Source: Myxococcus sp.
GTDB taxonomy: Bacteria; Myxococcota; Myxococcia; Myxococcales; Myxococcaceae
Direction of reading: 5' to 3'
NCBI GenBank assembly: GCA_014879945.1
Contig: JACSRE010000242.1
Span: forward strand, 124,001-188,000
DNA: 64,000 bases
In this document: piece after piece, positions 47,327-56,559 of the stretch
How positions within the stretch are numbered: position 1 is the stretch's first letter
Layout of the letters: each line of letters starts with the position of its first letter
Notes under the pieces: model-generated
The model's database searches: none
The model's input: only the letters and a program-made list of their open reading frames with translations
What the model was told of the DNA's origin: nothing
Made by a program: the position numbers and the translations under genes

Positions 47327-48181
47327 ATGGAGCCGTCGCCGACCGAAGCCGCCCTGCCCCCCGCCATCCTCCCGCCCGAGAAGCCGTGGAGGCTGCACCG
47401 CCGCTTCGATCGCACCGGCCGCCTGCTGGGCGACGCGGCCATGAAGCGCCTGGAGCAGGCGCACGTCGTCGTCTTCGGGCTCGGCGGCGTCGGCAGCTTC
47501 GCGGTCGAGGGCCTGGTGCGCAGCGGCGTGGGCAGGCTGACCGTGGTGGACTTCGATCAGGTGTGCGTCACCAACGTGAACCGGCAGCTGCACGCCACCG
47601 TCAGCACCGTCGGCAAGCACAAGGCCGAGCTGATGGCCCAGCGGTGCAAGGCGATCAACCCCGACGTCGAGGTGACGCCGATCGTCGGCTTCTACCGTGA
47701 GGAGCTCGCCGACGAGCTGCTCGCCGGGCCGTACGACTACGTGATCGACGCCATCGACAACGTGAAGGCGAAGCTGAACCTGCTCCACAACTGCCTGGCG
47801 CGCGGGTACCCGGTCGTCAGCTCGATGGGCGCCGCGGGCCGGCTCGACCCCACCGCCATTCGCGTCGAAGATCTGTGCGAGACGCACATGGACCCGTTCG
47901 CGAAAGACATTCGCAAGCTGCTCAAGCGCAAGTACGGGCACGACACCTCGAAGCCGACCGGCATCACCGCGGTGTTCTCGATCGAGCCCCGGCGAGATCC
48001 CCAGGCGGTGCACTACGACGAGGCGCACGGCGGCTTCCTCTGCGTGTGCCCGCAGGGCGAGAACGAGTTTCACAGCTGCGAGCACCGCAACCAGATCGAC
48101 GGCTCGGTGGCCTTCGTCACCAGCGTGTTCGGCATGCAGATGGCCGGCGTCGTCGTGCGGCGCGTGGCGCAGGGGCGCTGA
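47327..48181 (+). CDS. tcdA: tRNA threonylcarbamoyladenosine dehydratase (TcdA/CsdL-type E1-like)
   Basis: DRTGRLLGDAAMKRLEQAHVVVFGLGGVGSFAVEGLVRSGVGRLTVVDFDQVCVTNVNRQLHA; start ATG 47327. Confidence 0.9.
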   Translation: MEPSPTEAALPPAILPPEKPWRLHRRFDRTGRLLGDAAMKRLEQAHVVVFGLGGVGSFAVEGLVRSGVGRLTVVDFDQVCVTNVNRQLHATVSTVGKHKAELMAQRCKAINPDVEVTPIVGFYREELADELLAGPYDYVIDAIDNVKAKLNLLHNCLARGYPVVSSMGAAGRLDPTAIRVEDLCETHMDPFAKDIRKLLKRKYGHDTSKPTGITAVFSIEPRRDPQAVHYDEAHGGFLCVCPQGENEFHSCEHRNQIDGSVAFVTSVFGMQMAGVVVRRVAQGR

Positions 48182-49378
48182 CTAGACGAAGGGGTGCGGG
48201 TTGGGCCCGAACGGGTTGAGGCTCGCGCCCGCGGCCGCCGCCAGGAACGCCCACAGCTGTGGCACGCCCGCGCGCTGGCCGTTGCGGGGCACGTAGCTGT
48301 CGTAGGCCCCGGTGATGGTGAAGCCGCCGGTCGTCCCCTGCCTCAGGTGCTTGCCCCAGGCGCTCGCGACCAGCATCGAGGCGTGCTCCGACCCGAGCGC
48401 GCGCGTGAAGTCGCCCACCAGCGCGGTGACGACGTTGTGGCCCGAGAGCGCGAGGGTGCGCCGGAGGAAGGTCTTGAGCGACGGCAGCAGCTGCTCGTTG
48501 AAGCCCATCCGGGCGCAGACCCCGTCGCGGTCGGAGTGCGTGTCCCACCCGAGGGAGCAGCCCGGGCCGCCGGCGCTGATCATCACCACGCTCGTGCCTG
48601 CGTGGATGAGCAGCTCGGCGGTCGCGAACTGGCTGGCGAAGCCCGAGACGAGCGTGGTGGTCGGGCTGAGCCCGTAGGCCTGGGCGATCGCGCTCCAGTC
48701 GACCTGCACGGGCGGAGCCGAGAGCGCGCGCACGACGCCGGTCAGCCCGCTCGTCAGCGACGACAGCGAGCGCTGGTTCTTCGCCAACGTCGGCGCCGAC
48801 ATGCGCACCGACGCGCGGAGCCCGGCGAGCGCAGGGCCCCGCTGGGGGATGAACTCGCCAGGCGGCGACGCCCCGAGCGCGGCCAGCACGCCGCCCGCGT
48901 CCGAGAGCTTCTGCATGCTGGCGCCCCCGATGGCGTCGTGCCGCCCGCTCAGGTGCGTTCCGAGCTGGGCGCAGGCCACGGGCGACTGCCCGCCGATCGC
49001 GTTGGCGAGCTGCAACGGGTAGCTCTTCGTGCGGCCATCGATGAAGAGCGCGTGCTGCGCCAGGTCGTGCGCGCTGATGCCGTGCCAGACGCCGAGGTTG
49101 CACATGCGGCGCAGGGTCGAGTCGTCGAGCGTGCCGAAGGTGGCGTCGTCGACCACCACGCCGTTCCCCACGTCGCGGGAGTTGGTGCTGGTGCAGCCAA
49201 ACGCGTTCTTCGGCACGAAGCAGTCGGCCTGCGCGCCCAGCGAGTGGAGCCCACCCGGCAGGTTCACGATCACCACCGTGGGCGTCTCACCAGTCTGCGC
49301 GCGCGCGCCGCTCGGGAGCAGCGAGGCCCCCGCCACCGAGAGACCTGCTTCGAACAGCCGACGTCGTGAGAGGCGCAT
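48182..49378 (-). CDS. DUF1501-like exported protein, Tat-type leader
   Basis: MRLSRRRLFEAGLSVAGASLLPSGARA leader; VIVNLPGGLHSLG; GPGCSLGWDTHSD. Confidence 0.75.
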   Translation of the reverse strand: MRLSRRRLFEAGLSVAGASLLPSGARAQTGETPTVVIVNLPGGLHSLGAQADCFVPKNAFGCTSTNSRDVGNGVVVDDATFGTLDDSTLRRMCNLGVWHGISAHDLAQHALFIDGRTKSYPLQLANAIGGQSPVACAQLGTHLSGRHDAIGGASMQKLSDAGGVLAALGASPPGEFIPQRGPALAGLRASVRMSAPTLAKNQRSLSSLTSGLTGVVRALSAPPVQVDWSAIAQAYGLSPTTTLVSGFASQFATAELLIHAGTSVVMISAGGPGCSLGWDTHSDRDGVCARMGFNEQLLPSLKTFLRRTLALSGHNVVTALVGDFTRALGSEHASMLVASAWGKHLRQGTTGGFTITGAYDSYVPRNGQRAGVPQLWAFLAAAAGASLNPFGPNPHPFV

Positions 49379-49385
49379 GGTGGGC

Positions 49386-50072
49386 TCAGTAGATGAGGAA
49401 GCTGGCGGCGCCCGCGACCGACGCGCAGAGGGAGGCCCACTGCCGCTTGACGTCCGGCTCCAGCGCCTGGATCTCGAAGGCGTGATCGACGCAGGCCGCG
49501 AGCTCTTCGGCGTTCATCGCTCGCTTCCACAGCAGCCTGGCCATCACCTGGCACTGACGCGGCGCCGAGGTCGCCGTCGGCGCGGCGCCGAAGTCTGCGT
49601 GGCCGAACGGGTGGTAGTTGACGGGCCGGAGCGTCTTCTCGAGGCAGCCGTGAAAGGCCATCGCGTACGCCGCGTAGACCGACGCGAAGCTGGCCTGCGG
49701 GTTGGTGAACCAGTGCTCAGGGGTCACCCCGAACGTCTGCACGATGCTGTTGTCGACGCGCGCGGCGTTGATGCCGCGGCTCTCGAAGAAGTTGCCCAGA
49801 TCGCTGCCGTCGCGAACGCGCATCAGATCTTGCCCAGCCGCGAGGGGCTCTCGGTCGGCGTCGAGCGCCTCACCGTCGAAGCCCAGGTAGCTGCGGCCAG
49901 TCGAGGCCCCGTCGCACGCGACCGCCGCGGGGAGCCGCACCACGGGCTCGGGCTCGGGCGTGACGGCAGCCGGCCCCGGCGCGAAGGCCTCGGGCGCCAG
50001 CGCCGCGCCGCCGACGATCTGCCCGCTGCAGGCGGCCAGGCCGAACCCCAGCGCCACCGCGAGCCGGCTCAC
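49386..50072 (-). CDS. Predicted Cys-containing lipoprotein
   Basis: GTG 50072, VSRLAVALGFGLAACSG lipobox; GTGA overlap with upstream gene. Confidence 0.65.
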   Translation of the reverse strand: MSRLAVALGFGLAACSGQIVGGAALAPEAFAPGPAAVTPEPEPVVRLPAAVACDGASTGRSYLGFDGEALDADREPLAAGQDLMRVRDGSDLGNFFESRGINAARVDNSIVQTFGVTPEHWFTNPQASFASVYAAYAMAFHGCLEKTLRPVNYHPFGHADFGAAPTATSAPRQCQVMARLLWKRAMNAEELAACVDHAFEIQALEPDVKRQWASLCASVAGAASFLIY

Positions 50073-50944
50073 GGCGCGCCCCCGCAGAAGCCCGGGTCCT
50101 CGATGAGCAGCTTCACCGCGTCCTGGATCTTGCCCGAGGCCGCGAAGGCGTCGACGCAACGATCGAAGAGCGGCGCCTCACAGGCGTACTCGGCGCGGCC
50201 ATAGACGAACTCGAAGGCCAATCGACAGGACCAGAAGTTGAAGGCGTCAGAGGCCACCAGCGTCTCGACCAGCTCCCGCGTCGTCGAGAGCTGGCGGTTG
50301 AGCACCGGCTGCGGAACACCGATGGCAGGGAGGAAGGTCGTCTTGCCGTTCACGACGCGCTTGCGGGGCAGCACCCTCGCGACGTGATCGAGCGCGTAGG
50401 CCCCCACGTAGTGACAGCCTGCGCACGCCGGCGCGCGGCGCCCCTCGGAGTCGTTCGGCGTGCTCGCATCGGAGTTGTTGGCCGCCGCCACCCGAACGCT
50501 GCCGATGGTGTTCTGCAAGATGCGGTTGGCGGCGACGATCAGCCAGCCATCGGGCTCGTTGCCCGCGTAGCGCAGCAGCCACCCTTCGCTGGTGAAGTAG
50601 CCCAGGCCGTTGGGGTCGGCCTGCACCGTCGGGTAGCTCTTGTTGGGCACGTTGAAGCGGCCAACGAAGAGCTCCCTCCACGGCAGCCCACTGGAGAGCA
50701 CGTGGGCCGCGACGTAGTAGCTGGCGTCAGCGCCGTGATCGCGGCCGGGCTCGGGGTTGAAGCGCGAGTTGACGAAGGAGGCGAACCGATCGGCGAAGCC
50801 GGGCTTGCTGAGGGCGTCGTCCACCGACGTCGCCGTCGCCGGGTACGCGCTCCGGGTGCCCAGCAACGTCCGCCACTTACGGGCGTCGCACTGGGCGGCC
50901 GCCGGGAGAGAGAGCGCCAGCAACAGGGTGAACGCGAGCCGCAC
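50069..50944 (-). CDS. Exported protein with c-type heme motif
   Basis: Signal peptide MRLAFTLLLALSLPAAAQ; APACAGCHYVGAYALDHVARVLP contains CxxCH. Confidence 0.75.
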   Translation of the reverse strand: MRLAFTLLLALSLPAAAQCDARKWRTLLGTRSAYPATATSVDDALSKPGFADRFASFVNSRFNPEPGRDHGADASYYVAAHVLSSGLPWRELFVGRFNVPNKSYPTVQADPNGLGYFTSEGWLLRYAGNEPDGWLIVAANRILQNTIGSVRVAAANNSDASTPNDSEGRRAPACAGCHYVGAYALDHVARVLPRKRVVNGKTTFLPAIGVPQPVLNRQLSTTRELVETLVASDAFNFWSCRLAFEFVYGRAEYACEAPLFDRCVDAFAASGKIQDAVKLLIEDPGFCGGAP

Positions 50945-50980
50945 ACCACCTCATGCCGCCAGGGCGCGCGACCCTTCCCG

Positions 50981-52828
50981 TCAGCCGCCCAGCTTCGCGA
51001 ACGCACGCGCCAGGTCGGGCTTCTCGGTCAACACCGGCTTCATCGGATCGCCGTGCTCCTCGAGCCACGCCATCCCGTTTCGGATGGTGAACTTCGTGGG
51101 CGTGAGGCCCGGCCCCACCTCACTCCAGGGAATGGGCATCGACACCGGCGCGCCGTCCTTCGCCCGCACGCAGAAGGGCGCCGCCACCACCTTCACCGGC
51201 CCGTTCTGCACCACGTCGAGGTAGACCCGCCCCTGCCGCTTCGGCATCGAGCGCTCCATGGTCGCGAGCGTCGGGTGCCGCTGCACCAGGAGCGTCGCCA
51301 GCACCTCGGAGAGCTGCCTCGCCCCGTCGTGATCGAGCTGTTCGCCCAGGGGCACCAGCACGTGCACGCCGCTCGAGCCGCTCGTCTTCACGTACGCGGG
51401 GAGCTCCGCGCGCTCGGTGAGCTCCCGCAGCGCGTTGGCGAGGGTGATGACCGCCGAGAACGGCGCCTCCTTCGGGTCGAAGTCGATCACGCACCAGTCG
51501 GGCCGGCCCGGCGTCGAGGCCCGCGTCGTCGGAATGTGAAACGGCAGCGCCCCCAGGTTCGCGCACCACTCGAGCGTCGCGAGATCGTCGCAGACGATCT
51601 GATCGAGCTCCCGGTTCGACTCTTCGCTGTAGGCCTTGACGGTTCGAACGAAGGCAGGCGCCTTCGCCGGCCTCGCCTTCTGGAAGAACGACTTGCCGCC
51701 GATGCCGTCGGGGTAGCGGGTGACGAGCAGGGGCCGGTCCTTCAGGTACGGCAGCATGAAGGGCGCGACGTCGCGGTACCACGCGAAGACCTCACCCTTG
51801 GTGATGCGCTCCTTTGGAAAGTAGAGCTTCTGCGGGTTGGTGAGCGTCACCCCGGCGACGGGCTCGGCCACCTCTTCGGGCAAGCGCTTCTCGGGCGGCG
51901 TCGGGCACTCGTCGCAGCGCTTGTCGGGGCGGAAGCGCAGGAAGACGGGCTCACGCAGCGAGAGTTCCTCGGGCCACGACTTGTACCGGACCTCGACCAC
52001 CAGGGTCGGCGTCACCCACCTCATCTCGGGGTCGAGGGGCACGTCGCCCAGGCAGACCGGCGCCGACACCACGTTGGCCTCGAGCTCCTTGCGCACCGGC
52101 GCCGCGACCTTCGGGTTGTACCCGGCGCCGACCTTGCCCGCGTAGAGCCACCGCTCGCCGTCCCACGTCGAGAGCGACAGCGCGCCGTCGTCGTCGGCGA
52201 AGCCGGTGACCGCGAAGTCGCCGGTGGTGGTGAGCGCCACCTTGAGCCAACGCGCGCTCCGTCCTCCGACGTAGGGCGCGTCGGCCTTCTTGGCCATCAC
52301 GCCCTCGAGCCCCTTCTGCTTGACCACCTCGAGCAGCGCCTCGCCCCGGGCCTCGACGTGCTCCACCGGCACCACCCGCGCGCCGTCGGCCTTCGGCACT
52401 ACGCCGAAGAGGAGCTCCTTGCGCTGCGACAGCGGCAGGCCGCGCGTGTCGTGGCCGTCGAGCATGAGGAGATCGAACGCGAAGAAGACCGCCGGGTCGG
52501 TGTGCGAGGCGCTGACGATGTCCTTGCGGTGGGCGAGCGTGGACCGCTTGAGCAGCCGCTGAAAGATGGGGTGGCCGTCGGCGTTCTGAATGACCAGCTC
52601 GCCGTCCACGATGAAGTCAGGTCCCGGCAGCGCCTCGAGGGCCTCGACGATCTCGGGGAACAGCGCGGTCGCCTCACGTCCGCGGCGGAGCACCAGGCGC
52701 ACCTTGCCGGCGATGCGCTCGGCCAGGAGCCGGAAGCCGTCGAACTTGAGCTCGAAGAGCCAGCCGGGCGCGGTGAAGGCAGCGGGGCGAGGCTCGGCCA
52801 GCTGCAGCTCGACGTCCTCCGCGCGCAT
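50981..52828 (-). CDS. ligD: Two-domain DNA ligase D (LIG-POL; no nuclease domain)
   Basis: Ligase motif ELKFDGFRLLAER, VDGELVI, EGVMAKK; polymerase region LTNPQKLYFPKERITKGEV, VIDFDPKEAPFSAVI, KTSGSSGVHVLVPL. Confidence 0.92.
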   Translation of the reverse strand: MRAEDVELQLAEPRPAAFTAPGWLFELKFDGFRLLAERIAGKVRLVLRRGREATALFPEIVEALEALPGPDFIVDGELVIQNADGHPIFQRLLKRSTLAHRKDIVSASHTDPAVFFAFDLLMLDGHDTRGLPLSQRKELLFGVVPKADGARVVPVEHVEARGEALLEVVKQKGLEGVMAKKADAPYVGGRSARWLKVALTTTGDFAVTGFADDDGALSLSTWDGERWLYAGKVGAGYNPKVAAPVRKELEANVVSAPVCLGDVPLDPEMRWVTPTLVVEVRYKSWPEELSLREPVFLRFRPDKRCDECPTPPEKRLPEEVAEPVAGVTLTNPQKLYFPKERITKGEVFAWYRDVAPFMLPYLKDRPLLVTRYPDGIGGKSFFQKARPAKAPAFVRTVKAYSEESNRELDQIVCDDLATLEWCANLGALPFHIPTTRASTPGRPDWCVIDFDPKEAPFSAVITLANALRELTERAELPAYVKTSGSSGVHVLVPLGEQLDHDGARQLSEVLATLLVQRHPTLATMERSMPKRQGRVYLDVVQNGPVKVVAAPFCVRAKDGAPVSMPIPWSEVGPGLTPTKFTIRNGMAWLEEHGDPMKPVLTEKPDLARAFAKLGG

Positions 52829-52831
52829 CGG

Positions 52832-54238
52832 CTACCCCCGTCGCTTGAGGGCCAGGTACCGCGAGACGCTGCCCCGGGTGAACTTCAGGAGCACCGGCTC
52901 TCCCGCGGGCGTCTGCATCACCAGCTCCTGGAGCTGGCGCAGCGAGGTGACCTTCACCCGGTTCACCTCGACGATCACGTCGCCAGCGATGAGCCCGCCC
53001 AGCTGCGCGACGCTCTCGGCGATCACCTCTTCGACGCGCACGCCCTGCCCCGCCTCTGGCTCCAATTCGCCCAGCACCAGGCCCAGGCTGTCCACGCGCC
53101 CGCCCGAGATGGGCCCCTTCGTGGCCACCGTCGGCCGGGTCGACAACAGCGCCGACGCGTCGATGGTCTTGCCCCCGCGCACCACCCGCAGCCGCACCAC
53201 CACGCCGGGCCCCTGAATCGCGATGCGGCGCAGCAGCTGCTGGTACCGCTCGATGGGCTTGTCGTTCACCGCCACCAGCCGATCGCCGATCTGCAGCCCG
53301 GCGCGCGAGGCCGGCGACTCGGGGTACACGTCGACGATCACCGAGTCCGCCGAGTCCTTCACCTCCGAGACGGTCACGCCCAGCCACCCCCGCACCGGGG
53401 TGCCGTTGTCACGCAGGTTGGGCAGGAGATCCTTCACGAGGTTCACCGGCACCGCGAAGCCGATGCCCTGGCCCTGGTTCATGATGGCGGTGGTGACGCC
53501 CACCACGTGGCCGTTCATGTCGAACAGCGGCCCGCCCGAGTTGCCCGGGTTGATGAGCGCGTTGGTCTGAATGAAGTCGTCGAAGGGCCCCACGCCGATG
53601 ATGCGCTCGCGCGCCGAGATGAGGCCGTGCGTCAGCGAGGTGTCGAGCCCGAACGGGTTGCCGATGGCCACCACCCAGTCGCCCACGTCGAGCTCGTCAG
53701 AGTTGCCGAGCGTCACCACCGGCAGATCGACCGCGCCGGTGAGGCGGAGCAGCGCCAGATCGATCTCGGGGTCGCGCCCAACCACCTTCGCCTCGAGGCT
53801 CCGTCCATCGGCCAGGCGCGCGACGATCGCCTGCGCCCGCTCGATGACGTGGTTGTTGGTCACCACCAGTCCGTCCGAGGTGATCAAGAAGCCCGACCCG
53901 AGGCCCTTCGAGCGCCCCTCGTTCTTCGCGGCGATGTTCACCACCCCCGACCGAACGGCACGAACGAGCGGGGCCAGCGACGCAGGCGGGGTGAACGACG
54001 GCGCGAGCGATGGCCCGCCGGGGAGCTTCTCTTTCCAGAAGGGAATGATGGTGCGCTCGCGCCACGGCACCGAGCTGGGCGGCTCGGGCTCCGAGGGCTT
54101 CGCGGGGCCCACGGTGGTCAGCCCGGCCTTCTGCGCCCGCACCTTCTGGCGTGCCCAGTCGGCGACGTCATCGGCGCTCGCGAGGAGCGGATAGAGCGCG
54201 ACGACGACGACGAGGAGCGGCCTCACAGCGCGACTCAA
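52832..54238 (-). CDS. HtrA/DegP-type trypsin-like protease with PDZ domains
   Basis: VVTNNHVIERA; DLALLRL; NPGNSGGPLFD; PDZ segments. Confidence 0.93.
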   Translation of the reverse strand: MSRAVRPLLVVVVALYPLLASADDVADWARQKVRAQKAGLTTVGPAKPSEPEPPSSVPWRERTIIPFWKEKLPGGPSLAPSFTPPASLAPLVRAVRSGVVNIAAKNEGRSKGLGSGFLITSDGLVVTNNHVIERAQAIVARLADGRSLEAKVVGRDPEIDLALLRLTGAVDLPVVTLGNSDELDVGDWVVAIGNPFGLDTSLTHGLISARERIIGVGPFDDFIQTNALINPGNSGGPLFDMNGHVVGVTTAIMNQGQGIGFAVPVNLVKDLLPNLRDNGTPVRGWLGVTVSEVKDSADSVIVDVYPESPASRAGLQIGDRLVAVNDKPIERYQQLLRRIAIQGPGVVVRLRVVRGGKTIDASALLSTRPTVATKGPISGGRVDSLGLVLGELEPEAGQGVRVEEVIAESVAQLGGLIAGDVIVEVNRVKVTSLRQLQELVMQTPAGEPVLLKFTRGSVSRYLALKRRG

Positions 54239-54263
54239 CCCGAGATTCGCCCCAGCGTCACGT

Positions 54264-54854
54264 TCACGCTTGCGCGGGCGCGACGTAGCGGGCGACCTTC
54301 ACGCGGCCCGGGCGCAGCACGCGGCTCTTGAGACGCCACGCGGCCTTGAGCACCTCCACCACGCGCCCGTCGCTCGCCTGATCGTCCGTCAGCTCCATGT
54401 CGGAGGCCTCGGACAGGTTGGGATCGAACGGCAGCCCCAGCAGCTCGACGCGCTCCAGCCCGAACTCCTCGGCCCGCTTGATGAGCCCGTCACGAATCAG
54501 CTTCACGCCCTTCGAGAAGGGCGAGTCGTCGGCGCTGCGCAGGCACAGATCGAGATCGTCGATGCTCTCGAGGAGCACGACCGCGACCTTCCCCTTCTCG
54601 AGCTCCAGCAGCTGATCGCGCTCGCGCGTCATGCGGTGCTTGAAGGCCTCGCGCTCCGCCTCGGAGTGCTGCAGCCCCCGCGCCAGCTCGTCGATGCGAC
54701 GCCGCGCGGCTTCGAGATCGGCGGTCAACCTCGCCACCTCGGTCACCTCGGGCTCGCCCGCTTCGACGCCGTCTTCGCGCACCCGCCGACGGTCATTCAC
54801 CCTGACCGCGACTTCCGGGGGCTCGCTCTCACGCTGGTTCGAAGGGTCGCTCAT
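54264..54854 (-). CDS. GrpE-like nucleotide exchange factor
   Basis: Coiled-coil N-terminus, FKHRMTRERDQ...VVLLESIDDLDLCLRS...EFGLERVELLGLPFDPNLSEA; divergent GrpE pattern. Confidence 0.75.
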   Translation of the reverse strand: MSDPSNQRESEPPEVAVRVNDRRRVREDGVEAGEPEVTEVARLTADLEAARRRIDELARGLQHSEAEREAFKHRMTRERDQLLELEKGKVAVVLLESIDDLDLCLRSADDSPFSKGVKLIRDGLIKRAEEFGLERVELLGLPFDPNLSEASDMELTDDQASDGRVVEVLKAAWRLKSRVLRPGRVKVARYVAPAQA

Positions 54855-54887
54855 CGCTGGCGCAAGGTAACCGCCGGGGCTCGCCTG

Positions 54888-56552
54888 TCAACGCGCACGC
54901 TGGTGGGCGAGGTACCGGCCCGCCGCCGTCTGCACCCAGTCAGCCGCTCGCGGGTGGGTCACCACGCGCTCGAGCACCGCGGCCCAGCGGGCGAGCGCGT
55001 CGGCGTCGTCAGTCAGGTTCATCGCGCGGTTCGCCATCGAGACGGTGAGGAACGTCGGCTGCCTGGCGAGCGAGGCCTCGAGCTCTGCCTCGAAGCCTGC
55101 GTGCCGCTCGACCTCGTGCACCAACGGCCCCGGAGTGCCGAACTCGGCGTCGGGATGGCGCTCGAGCAGCGCGAAGACGGCGCGACGGAAGCGCGCGGGG
55201 TCGAACGCCGGGCGCCCTTCCTCCACCAGCGCGCCCAGGCTCCGCATGGTGATCTCGGGATCGTCACCGGGCGTGAAGGCCACGAGCGCCGCGAGGAGGC
55301 GCGCGAACTGCGCCTCCACCACCGCGAGCGCCTCGCCGACGAGGTGCAGCGAGCCAGCGATCAGCACCACCTCGCTCGGCCGCGCAGCCGCGATGGCGCC
55401 GTCGAGCGCGGCGGAGACGGACTGGTAGACCCGAACGCGCGGGGTGAGGGTGCTGGCGAGCGGCTCGAGCGTCTTCGGGTCCCTCGAGCGCGAGCTGTGC
55501 AGCGCCGTGAGGTGAACTGACGCCACCTTCGGGAAGAGCCGCCGCACCATCGGCTCCGAGTCCTTGTCGGAGAAGACCCCGAAGACCAGGTGCGCCGGAC
55601 GATCGACGTAGAGCTGCTCGAGCGCCGCCACCAACACCTCGACGCCGGCCGGGTTGTGGGCGCCATCGAGCAGCAGCGTCGGCCTGCCCTCGATCGCCTG
55701 CAGGCGCCCGGGCCAGCGCGTGCCCGCGAGCCCACGGCGCAGCTCGTCGTCGGTCAGCGCGAAGCCGCGCGCCCCCAGGACCTCGAGGCACGCCAAGGCG
55801 ACGCCGGCGTTCTGCGCCTGGTGCGCGCCCGCCAGCGGCAGCGACAGCCCGCTCACCGTCCGAGCACGGCTCCGAAAGGTGTCGCCCGCGAACTCCACGT
55901 CGCGGCCCTCGACGACGAGCGGAACCCCGGCTCCTTCTGCGGCGCGCTCGAAGACCGCCATCACCTCGGGCCTCTGGCGGGCCACCACCAGCGGCACGCC
56001 CCGCTTCACGATGCCGGCCTTCTCCTGGGCGATCAGCGGCAGCGTCGCGCCCAGCATCTCGGCGTGATCCATCGCGATCGAGGTGATCGCGGTCACCAGC
56101 GGCGCGCACATGACGGTCGCGTCGAGCCGCCCCCCCAGCCCCGTCTCGATGACGGCCAGCTGCACCCCCTCGGCTTGGAAGTGCCAGAAGGCCAGCACGG
56201 TGCCGAACTCGAAGTAGGTCAGCTCGTGATCGCGGCCCAGGCGCTGGAGCACCTCATCGACGCGCCTGGCCAGCGTCACGTCGTCGATGTCGACGCCGTT
56301 CACCTTGATGCGCTCGTTGACCCGGACGAGGTGCGGCGAGGAGTAGAAGCCGACCGTGTGCCGTTGCCCCAGGCACGAGGCGATCATCGCGCAGGTCGAG
56401 CCCTTGCCGTTGGTCCCCGCGACGTGGATGGAGCCGAAGGCGCGCTCGGGGTGGTCGAGGCGCTCGAGGGCCGCCCTCACCCGCTCCAGCCCCAACCGCA
56501 TGGTCGAGGGCATCAGCGACGCGAGATACGCGAGCGCCTCGTCGGGCCTCAT
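54888..56552 (-). CDS. folC: FolC-type folylpolyglutamate/dihydrofolate synthase with about 130-aa C-terminal extension
   Basis: HVAGTNGKGSTCAMIAS; YSSPHLVRVNERI; ETGLGGRLDAT; LLLDGAHNPAG; extension after LVAFTPGDDPEITM. Confidence 0.88.
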   Translation of the reverse strand: MRPDEALAYLASLMPSTMRLGLERVRAALERLDHPERAFGSIHVAGTNGKGSTCAMIASCLGQRHTVGFYSSPHLVRVNERIKVNGVDIDDVTLARRVDEVLQRLGRDHELTYFEFGTVLAFWHFQAEGVQLAVIETGLGGRLDATVMCAPLVTAITSIAMDHAEMLGATLPLIAQEKAGIVKRGVPLVVARQRPEVMAVFERAAEGAGVPLVVEGRDVEFAGDTFRSRARTVSGLSLPLAGAHQAQNAGVALACLEVLGARGFALTDDELRRGLAGTRWPGRLQAIEGRPTLLLDGAHNPAGVEVLVAALEQLYVDRPAHLVFGVFSDKDSEPMVRRLFPKVASVHLTALHSSRSRDPKTLEPLASTLTPRVRVYQSVSAALDGAIAAARPSEVVLIAGSLHLVGEALAVVEAQFARLLAALVAFTPGDDPEITMRSLGALVEEGRPAFDPARFRRAVFALLERHPDAEFGTPGPLVHEVERHAGFEAELEASLARQPTFLTVSMANRAMNLTDDADALARWAAVLERVVTHPRAADWVQTAAGRYLAHQRAR

Positions 56553-56559
56553 GGCGCGC

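Noticed and set aside
47327-48181. Second E1 as part of the same Ubl system
   Set aside because: Sequence layout matches the widespread TcdA tRNA-modification enzyme; 10 kb away from the Ubl-like pair.
50384-54331. 1315-aa plus-strand ORF
   Set aside because: Antisense shadow of the CxxCH protein, ligD and HtrA genes.
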